Positions 58,244-64,000 of a stretch of DNA of 64,000 nt are shown in pieces. The first letter of the stretch is position 1. Each line of letters starts with the position of its first letter. Both the position numbers and the translations under genes were made by a program. Source of the stretch: JAWKIW01 sp041394145 (GTDB taxonomy: Bacteria; Actinomycetota; Acidimicrobiia; Acidimicrobiales; Acidimicrobilacustridaceae). The stretch is from positions 124,001-188,000 of the forward strand of contig JAWKIW010000004.1 in NCBI GenBank assembly GCA_041394145.1. Direction: 5' to 3'. The notes under the pieces are model-generated. The model was not told the DNA's origin. It saw nothing but the letters and a program-made list of their open reading frames with translations, and ran no database searches.

Positions 58244-59833
58244 GTGCCGGTGCGCACGCTCGTGGTGTGGTGCCCCGACTGGCCGGTCGTGGCCGCCGGG
58301 ACCACCCCCGACGAGCCCGCCGCGGTGGTGGTGGCCAACCGGGTGATCGCCTGCACCCCGGCGGCTCGGGCCGAGGGCGTGCGCGCCGGGCACCGCCGCC
58401 GCGAGGCCCAGGGCCGGTGCCCCGAGCTGGCCGTGCTCGAGCGCGACCTCGATCGCGAGGGCCGCGCCTTCGAGCCGGTGGCCCGCGCCGTCGAGCGTCG
58501 CACCCCCCGCATCGAGGTGGCCGAGCCGGGCACCTGCGCCGTCCCCACCCGGGGGCCGTCGCGCTACTTCGGTGGTGACCACGCGCTGGCGCGGGCCCTG
58601 CAGGGCGACGTGGGGGAGGTGCTCGCCGAGCGGGGCTGGCCGGGTCACGTGCGCCTCGGCGTGGCCGACGGCCCCTTCGCCGCCGGGCTGGCGGCACGTG
58701 CCGGCCCCGATCCCGGTGACCCGTCGGGCACGCCGCGGGTGGTGCCGCCCGGTGGGAGCGCGGCGTTCCTCGCCCCGCTGCCGGTCGCCGCCCTCGGCGT
58801 CCCCGAGCTGGCCGACGTGCTCGTCCGCCTGGGGCTGCGCACCCTCGGCGACCTCGCCGCCCTCGATGCCGCCGACGTCGTCGCCCGCTTCGGGCTGCTC
58901 GGCGCCGAGGCCCACCGCCTGGCGTCGGGGCTCGACGAGCGGCCACCGGCCACCGCCGACCCACCCCCCGACCTGGTGGTGCAGGCCGAGCTCGACCCGC
59001 CCGCCGAGCGGGTCGACACCGCCGCCTTCGTGGCCAAGGCGCTCGCCGACGAGCTGGGCGAGCGGCTCGTCGCCGGGGCCGTCGCCTGCACCCGGGTGGC
59101 GGTGCGGGCCGAGACCGAGCACGGCGAGACCCACGAGCGAGGGTGGCGCCACGAGGGTGCGCTCACCCCGGCGGCGGTGGCCGACCGGGTGCGCTGGCAG
59201 CTCGACGGCTGGCTCAACGGCCCGGTGGCCGACCGTCCCACCGCCGGCATCACCCTGCTGCGGCTCACCCCGCTCGACGTGGGCCCGGCCACCGGTCGCC
59301 AGCTCGGCTTCTGGGGTGGCGAGGCGGCCACGGCCGACCGGGCCGCCCGGGCCCTGGCCCGGGTGCAGGGCCTGCTCGGGCCCGACGCCGTCACCGTGCC
59401 CGAGTGGCGCGGTGGGCGCAGCCCGGCCGAGCAGCTCGCGCTGGTGCCGGTGCACGCCGTCGACCTGACGGCCGAGCGGCCGGCCACCCGACCCGACTCG
59501 GTGCGTGCCCCCTGGCCCGGTCGCCTCCCCGGCCCGGCGCCGGCGGTGGTGCTGCCCGAGCCGGTCCCGGTCGAGGTCCTCGACGTCGCCGGTCGGCCGG
59601 TGCAGGTCGGTGGTCGGGGCCTGGCCAGCGCCCCACCGGCCCGGGTCGCGCTCGCCGGCCGCCCGCCGCGTGCCGTCACCGCCTGGGCCGGGCCGTGGCC
59701 GAGCGAGGAGCGCTGGTGGGACGGCGAGCGTCGTCGCCGCCGGGCCCGGCTGCAGGTCGTGCTCGACGACGGCTCGGCCCACCTGCTCGCCGTCGAGGGC
59801 GGCACCTGGTGGCTCGAGGCCACCTACGACTAG
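58244..59833 (+). CDS. imuB: ImuB, Y-family polymerase-like mutagenesis protein
   Basis: 529 residues. Y-family layout: LVVWCPDWPVVAAG at the N-terminus where polymerases have the D-M-D motif, RIEVAEPGTCAVPTRGPSRYFGG where they have the S-x-D-E acids, then the finger/thumb LGLRTLGDLAALDAADVVARFG and a long little-finger/C-terminal region with a basic tail. The catalytic acids are missing, as expected for ImuB, which acts as a scaffold linking the beta clamp, DnaE2 and ImuA'. Ends at TAG 59831. Co-transcribed with imuA' from the SOS promoter. Confidence 0.9.
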   Translation: MPVRTLVVWCPDWPVVAAGTTPDEPAAVVVANRVIACTPAARAEGVRAGHRRREAQGRCPELAVLERDLDREGRAFEPVARAVERRTPRIEVAEPGTCAVPTRGPSRYFGGDHALARALQGDVGEVLAERGWPGHVRLGVADGPFAAGLAARAGPDPGDPSGTPRVVPPGGSAAFLAPLPVAALGVPELADVLVRLGLRTLGDLAALDAADVVARFGLLGAEAHRLASGLDERPPATADPPPDLVVQAELDPPAERVDTAAFVAKALADELGERLVAGAVACTRVAVRAETEHGETHERGWRHEGALTPAAVADRVRWQLDGWLNGPVADRPTAGITLLRLTPLDVGPATGRQLGFWGGEAATADRAARALARVQGLLGPDAVTVPEWRGGRSPAEQLALVPVHAVDLTAERPATRPDSVRAPWPGRLPGPAPAVVLPEPVPVEVLDVAGRPVQVGGRGLASAPPARVALAGRPPRAVTAWAGPWPSEERWWDGERRRRRARLQVVLDDGSAHLLAVEGGTWWLEATYD

Positions 59834-60000
59834 CGGCTCCCGGCCCACCTTGGGTCCACTCGAGGTCCGTCCGGGGGTCCGCCCGGGCAGCGCCGTTCTC
59901 GATGGGATCCGTGTCGGCCCCCGGCACGAATCCCATCAGGTTCGTGGTCCCGCCGCGTGGGGCGGTCCACGGGTGGGGCGTCCCGTGGCAGGCTCGGGCC

Positions 60001-60303
60001 ATGGCCAGCCTGGTGCTCGCCCTGCGGGCCGACCGCGAGGCCACCGCCGACGACCGGCGCTCCCTGCACGACCGGGTGATCGGGTGGTGGACGCGGGAGG
60101 CGGCCCGGCGCCTGCCCACGTGCGCGGTGACGGTGCTGGCGGCCGACCACGACCAGCGGCCGATCCGCGGCGGTGACGACCCGGCGGTGGCCCCGCTGGT
60201 CGACGTCGTGGTGCTCGCGGTCGACGTCGTGCGCCCCACCGAGGGCACCGACGAGCACCAACCCGTGACGTGGGCCCGGGCGGTGCGCGACGCCGGCGCG
60301 TGA
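60001..60303 (+). CDS. Small soluble hypothetical protein
   Basis: 100 residues from ATG 60001. No signal or membrane segment. Helical start (ADREATADDRRSLHDRVIGW) then two strands (CAVTVLAADHDQRP, VDVVVLAVDVVRP) suggest a ferredoxin-like alpha/beta fold. GTGA overlaps the EthD gene start, so the two are translationally coupled. Family not recognised. Confidence 0.7.
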   Translation: MASLVLALRADREATADDRRSLHDRVIGWWTREAARRLPTCAVTVLAADHDQRPIRGGDDPAVAPLVDVVVLAVDVVRPTEGTDEHQPVTWARAVRDAGA

Positions 60304-60743
60304 GCGCGCCCAGGCGGGCGCCTGGCACGGTCGGGCCTTCGTGCGTGTCGGCGACCTGGTCGGCGGCCCTCGGGTCGCCCGCCGACGGCGTCGAGCAGGT
60401 GTCGCTGATGGTCCGGGCGGCCGGCCTCGACCACGACGCCTTCGTCGAGCACTGGACCGAGCGGCACACGCCGCTGGCCCGCCGCCACCACGTCGGGCTC
60501 TCCCGGTACGTGCAGCACGTGCTCGACGGACCGGTGGCGCTCGACGTCGACGTCGGACCGTGGCCCCAGGCCGACGTCGACGGCGTGGCCGAGCTGCAGT
60601 TCGCGACCGAGGCCGACTTCACGGAGCGGTTCTTCGACTCGCCTGCCGGTGCCGACGCGATCATGGCCGACGTCGCCCGCTTCCTCGACCTGTCGCGGAC
60701 CCGGGGCGCGCTGACGACCCCGACCGTCGTCGCCGCCGGCTGA
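60300..60743 (+). CDS. EthD-domain protein
   Basis: 147 residues from GTG 60300 (overlaps the previous stop). The core EQVSLMVRAAGLDHDAFVEHWTERHTPLARRHH, with H-W-x4-H-x-P-L, is the EthD signature of dimeric alpha-beta barrel proteins that act in ether or aromatic degradation. A 40-residue Arg/Ser extension precedes it; a later start cannot be excluded. Confidence 0.82.
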   Translation: MSAPRRAPGTVGPSCVSATWSAALGSPADGVEQVSLMVRAAGLDHDAFVEHWTERHTPLARRHHVGLSRYVQHVLDGPVALDVDVGPWPQADVDGVAELQFATEADFTERFFDSPAGADAIMADVARFLDLSRTRGALTTPTVVAAG

Positions 60744-60859
60744 CCCCTCGACCACCGACGGAGCACGCGGCTGCTGGATGGCACGATCACGGGCGTCGCT
60801 GGCGGTGCACGACCGAACCCATGCCACGTCGGCACCCTCGGGCCTGTGAGACTCGGCCG

Positions 60860-61615
60860 GTGGACGGGCTGGAGGTGGTGGCCGTGGTGGCCGCCGGCAT
60901 GGGAGCCGGCTTCATCAACGCCGTCGTCGGGTCGGGCAGCCTGATCAGCTTCCCCACCTTGCTGGCCGTCGGCTACCCGTCGGTGACCGCCAACGTCTCC
61001 AACAACATCGGGCTCGTCCCCGGGTCCGTCACCGGTGCCTGGGGGTTCCGGCGCGAGCTGGAGGGTCAGGGCCGGCGGGCCCGCACGCTGGCGGTGGCGT
61101 CGTCGTGCGGCGCGCTCACCGGCGCGTTCCTGCTCCTGCGCCTGCCCGAGACGGTCTTCGACAAGGTCGTGCCGGTCCTCGTGCTGCTGGCGGTGGGGCT
61201 CATGATCGTGCAGCCGCGGCTCTCGCGCTGGGTGGCGGCCCGCCGTCGGGAGGACGCCCGCGACGTGGGCGCCGTGGCGCTCGTGCTGGTGTTCCTCGCC
61301 GGCATCTACGGCGGCTACTTCGGCGCGGCCCAGGGGATCATCCTGCTGGCCATCCTCGGCGTGTTCGTGCCCGACAACCTGATCCGCTCCAACGCGGTGA
61401 AGAACGTGCTCGCCGGCACCGTGAACGCCGTCGCCGCCGTCTTCTTCATCGTCTTCGCCGAGGTCGCCTGGGAGGCGGTGCTGGCGATCGCCACGGGGGC
61501 GGTGGTGGGCGGGTGGCTCGGCGCCAAGGTCGGTCGTCGCATCCCGCCGGTCGTGCTGCGGGTGCTCGTGGTCGTGATCGGGCTGTTCGTGGCGGTCCGA
61601 CTGCTGCTGCGCTGA
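60860..61615 (+). CDS. TSUP-family membrane transporter (TauE/SafE-like)
   Basis: 251 residues from GTG 60860 (an ATG at 60821 would add 13). Eight hydrophobic helices with two family repeats: GFINAVVGSGSLISFPTLLAVG and YGGYFGAAQGIILLAILGV, the signature sites of TSUP exporters that move sulfite, sulfonates or other organic anions. N-in/N-out not determined. Substrate unknown; no sulfonate genes adjoin. Confidence 0.85.
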   Translation: MDGLEVVAVVAAGMGAGFINAVVGSGSLISFPTLLAVGYPSVTANVSNNIGLVPGSVTGAWGFRRELEGQGRRARTLAVASSCGALTGAFLLLRLPETVFDKVVPVLVLLAVGLMIVQPRLSRWVAARRREDARDVGAVALVLVFLAGIYGGYFGAAQGIILLAILGVFVPDNLIRSNAVKNVLAGTVNAVAAVFFIVFAEVAWEAVLAIATGAVVGGWLGAKVGRRIPPVVLRVLVVVIGLFVAVRLLLR

Positions 61616-61767
61616 GCGCCACCGCCGACGCGGGCCAGGCGCAGCTCCGGGTTCGATGGGCCGAACGGCACGTTGTCGCGCGGTGGGCTCAACCGCCGTG
61701 ACGCCCGCGCCGATGGTCCCCCCGAGACGGCGGCGCCGCACGGACGCGGCGCGGATGGAGACGGGCG

Positions 61768-63438
61768 ATGACCTCGAAGGGACCTGGCGGAGCGCGGCGA
61801 CAGACGGGTGTCGTCGCGGTCGTCGTGCTGGTGGCGGTGCTCGCGGTGGCGTGCACCAAGACCGACACCGACACGTCATCGACCACGTCGTCAACCGTCG
61901 CGTCGAACGTCGCCCTCAGCGGCGCCAAGATCTCCGGTCCGCCGGACGAGGCGACACCGAAGATCGGCGGCCAGCTCACCATGGGCATCGAGGCCGAGAC
62001 CGAGGGCATGGACCCCACCCGCAACGCCTTCTCGTCGGCCGGTCACGTCGTGGCCTCGGCCGTGTACGACCCGCTGGTCACCACCGACGAGGCCGGCCGG
62101 ATCGTCCCCTACCTCGCCGAGGAGGTCTCGTCCTCGCCGGACTTCACGACCTGGACCCTGCGCATCCGGCAGGGGGTCGCCTTCCACGACGACGAGCTGC
62201 TCACCCCCCAGATCGTCAAGGCCAACCTCGAGGCGCAGCGGGTGTCACCCATCTCGGCGCTCGCCCTGCAGCTGGTGTCCCAGGTGGACGTGGACGGCCA
62301 GGCCGTGAAGCTCACCCTCAGCGAGCCGATGGCGAGCTTCCCCTACGTGCTGACCACCCAGGTGGGCTACATCATCTCGCCGAAGATGCTCGACGACCCG
62401 GCGTTGGCCACCCAGCCGGTCGGCACCGGGGCCTTCCGCTTCAAGAACCACGTGAAGGACGAGTCGTGGCAGTTCGACCGGTGGCCCGCCTACTGGCGGC
62501 GCGACGCCAACGGCGTGCAGCTGCCGTACCTCGGCGGCATCGAGTTCAAGCCGATACCCGACAGCGGCCTGCGCCTGGCCGGTCTCGAGACGGGCGATCT
62601 CGACGTGGTGATGGTCTACAGCCCCGACGAGGTGAAGAAGCTGCGCCAGTCACCGCAGTTCAAGGTCGTCGAGTACGGCGACGGCGAAGAGGACGTGATC
62701 ACCCTCAACACCCAGAAGGCGCCCTTCGACTCGCTGGTCGCCCGCCAGGCGATGGCCTATGCCACCGACTCCGCGGCCTGGCGCAACGAGGTCAACCAGG
62801 GCGTGCCCCGCCCCGCCGTCGGGCCGTTCGCTCCCGGCCAGATCGGCGGTGGCGACCAGACCGGCTACCCCGCCCACGACGCGGCCAGGGCGAAGCAGCT
62901 CGTGCAGCAGTACCAGACCGAGACGGGCCAGCCCTTCGCCTTCACCTACCTCGCCACCGGCGGCCCGCTCGACCAGGCCGAGGCCCAGCTGCTGCAGAAG
63001 CAGTGGCAGGACGCCGGCATGCAGGTGACCATCGACTTCAAGGACCAGCAGGCGCTGATCGCCCAGGTCGTGACCGGCCAGTACCAGGCCGCCGACTGGC
63101 GCAACTTCGGGTTCCCCGACCCCGACGCCGACGCGGTGTGGTGGCTCTCGACGTCGGTGAAGGACCAGGGCGTGTCGCTCAACGTGGCCCGCTACCAGAA
63201 CCCCGAGATCGACGCCGCCATCAAGCGCTCCTTCGCCACCACCGACGAGAAGGTGCGCGACGAGGCCTACCAGACGGTGGCCCGGCTGCTCGGCGAGAAC
63301 GTGGCGTACCTGTGGCTCGGCCGGGTCAACTGGATGATCGCCGCCGACGAGCGGGTGCAGGGCCTGCCCGGCGCGGCCAACGGCTCCCTGTCCACCCTCG
63401 GCCCGAAGACCTGGCTCACCACGCTCTGGCTCAGCTGA
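61768..63438 (+). CDS. Orphan ABC-transporter substrate-binding lipoprotein, family 5 (copy 2)
   Basis: 556 residues, lipobox LAVAC. Same SBP_bac_5 architecture as 38954: GGQLTMGIEAETEGMDPTRN, ASAVYDPLVTTDE, WTLRIRQGVAFHDDELLTPQ, GTGAFRFKNHVKD, FDSLVARQAMAYATDSAAW. The two share family motifs throughout but differ in most surface residues. No permease or ATPase gene adjoins it either, so both are orphan binding proteins whose transporter lies elsewhere. Confidence 0.9.
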   Translation: MTSKGPGGARRQTGVVAVVVLVAVLAVACTKTDTDTSSTTSSTVASNVALSGAKISGPPDEATPKIGGQLTMGIEAETEGMDPTRNAFSSAGHVVASAVYDPLVTTDEAGRIVPYLAEEVSSSPDFTTWTLRIRQGVAFHDDELLTPQIVKANLEAQRVSPISALALQLVSQVDVDGQAVKLTLSEPMASFPYVLTTQVGYIISPKMLDDPALATQPVGTGAFRFKNHVKDESWQFDRWPAYWRRDANGVQLPYLGGIEFKPIPDSGLRLAGLETGDLDVVMVYSPDEVKKLRQSPQFKVVEYGDGEEDVITLNTQKAPFDSLVARQAMAYATDSAAWRNEVNQGVPRPAVGPFAPGQIGGGDQTGYPAHDAARAKQLVQQYQTETGQPFAFTYLATGGPLDQAEAQLLQKQWQDAGMQVTIDFKDQQALIAQVVTGQYQAADWRNFGFPDPDADAVWWLSTSVKDQGVSLNVARYQNPEIDAAIKRSFATTDEKVRDEAYQTVARLLGENVAYLWLGRVNWMIAADERVQGLPGAANGSLSTLGPKTWLTTLWLS

Positions 63439-63550
63439 TCGGCGGTCGCCGCCCCGAACGGTCCGCCGACGCGAACGTGATGCCAGTGGTGTCGGCCTCT
63501 GACGCCGATCGCATCGAGAAGGGCTCGGCCGTGTCGGAGGCCCCGCCGGG

Positions 63551-64000
63551 TCAGTCCCGGACGAGCTCGTAGGCGAGGTGGTCGCCGAGGGTGCACGTGG
63601 AGCCCGGCGGCACCGCCACGACCGTGAACGGCTCCTCGACGAGCGCCGGGCCGGTCACCGATGCACCGACCGCCAGGCGGGTGCCGTCGTAGACGGGCGT
63701 GTCGACGAACCCGTCGCCGAAGTGGACCGGGCGGGTGCCGGTGCGGGCCTGGGCGGCGTCGCGCACGGTGCCGGCCTCGCCCACGTGGTCGGGCTTGGAG
63801 GTCACCCCGTGGGCGGTGAGGCGCACGCCGCGCACGACGGGCTGCTGGTTGCGGAAGGCGAAGCCGCGGTCGGCCTCGTGCTGGTCGTGGAAGCGGCCGG
63901 CGAGGTCGAGCAGGCCGGCCTCGTCGAGGTCGGTGCCCTCGGGCACCGGCACGCTCATGTCGAAGTTCTGGCCGTTGTAGGCCATCTGGACGAACAGCTC
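63551..64000 (-). CDS. Hydantoinase/oxoprolinase A subunit, C-terminal part (partial)
   Basis: The frame is open to the window end (ELFVQMAYNGQNFDMSVPVP), so only about 150 C-terminal residues are seen. GQNFDMSVPVPEG, HEADRGFAFRNQQPVVRGVRL and VYDGTRLAVGASVTGPALVEE are the usual C-terminal features of HyuA-type N-methylhydantoinase/5-oxoprolinase proteins. A HyuB gene, if present, would lie beyond the edge or elsewhere. The N-terminus cannot be judged. Confidence 0.85.
   Translation of the reverse strand, partial: ELFVQMAYNGQNFDMSVPVPEGTDLDEAGLLDLAGRFHDQHEADRGFAFRNQQPVVRGVRLTAHGVTSKPDHVGEAGTVRDAAQARTGTRPVHFGDGFVDTPVYDGTRLAVGASVTGPALVEEPFTVVAVPPGSTCTLGDHLAYELVRD

Noticed and set aside
57050..59848. 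Long minus-strand frame (932 codons) opposite imuA'-imuB
   Set aside because: Shadow of the plus-strand SOS genes; composition is Arg/Gly/His-rich and no motif appears.

Overview
The window is strongly G+C-rich, densely coding DNA on both strands and looks like a chromosomal segment of an actinobacterium, most likely a member of the Acidimicrobiia (Iamia/Ilumatobacter-like). Pointers: F420 chemistry (a CofC/FbiD guanylyltransferase and two LLM-class F420-type oxidoreductases), a WS/DGAT wax-ester synthase, a TIGR03086 mycothiol-associated protein, an imuA'-imuB cassette behind an actinobacterial LexA-type SOS box, a PhoH2 (PIN-PhoH) protein, and many GTG starts. No rRNA, tRNA, insertion sequence, phage gene or CRISPR array was seen. 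No gene-free gap exceeds 300 bases; the largest is 14958-15243 (286 bases), between phoH2 and the HIT gene.

Layout. 0-6 kb: beta-propeller lipoprotein, sulfatase 1, then a stretch (about 2.8-5.6 kb) whose genes are broken by many single-base frame switches (Ala/Leu-rich protein, DUF2505 protein, LPXTG surface protein). 5.7-9 kb: thioesterase, xylulokinase, a repeat-containing unknown. 9-12.6 kb: a tight three-gene operon of DnaQ-fold exonuclease, DNA methyltransferase with an extra C-terminal domain, and a possible nuclease. 12.6-15.7 kb: LLM oxidoreductase, phoH2, HIT protein. 15.8-30 kb: an envelope region with a kinase-like/methyltransferase fusion, a tiny membrane protein, sulfatase 2, an OafA-SGNH acyltransferase, a GT39-like glycosyltransferase, an LtaS/sulfatase-like membrane phosphohydrolase, a WS/DGAT enzyme, and four small paralogous lipoproteins. 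30-34 kb: DUF429, thioesterase, AlkD-like, PIG-L deacetylase and CofC. 33.7-38.9 kb: an overlapping operon of gpsA, a glycosidase-fold protein and a class III adenylate cyclase. 39-64 kb: two orphan peptide-type binding proteins, PlsC-like acyltransferase, GH38 alpha-mannosidase, RpiB, selD, YaaA, rnhB, acyl-CoA dehydrogenase, Nfu-N protein, second LLM enzyme, fatty-acid hydroxylase, YbjQ, the imuA'-imuB mutasome genes, EthD, TSUP transporter and the end of a hydantoinase A gene.

Three themes run through the window. First, many starts are preceded by a TAnnnT hexamer only 6-8 nt upstream, the layout of leaderless transcription. Second, four small lipoproteins (15.8, 19.9, 28.5 and 29.3 kb) share an undescribed signature: a Cys after a Pro-rich linker, an AGTAT-D segment in three of them, and a terminal W-[YF]-x3-C; they flank the envelope genes. 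Third, single-base frame switches recur in at least ten genes with intact coding sequence on both sides, which fits residual indel errors in the assembly better than gene decay. Domain and family names come from recognising sequence motifs by eye; no database search was possible.
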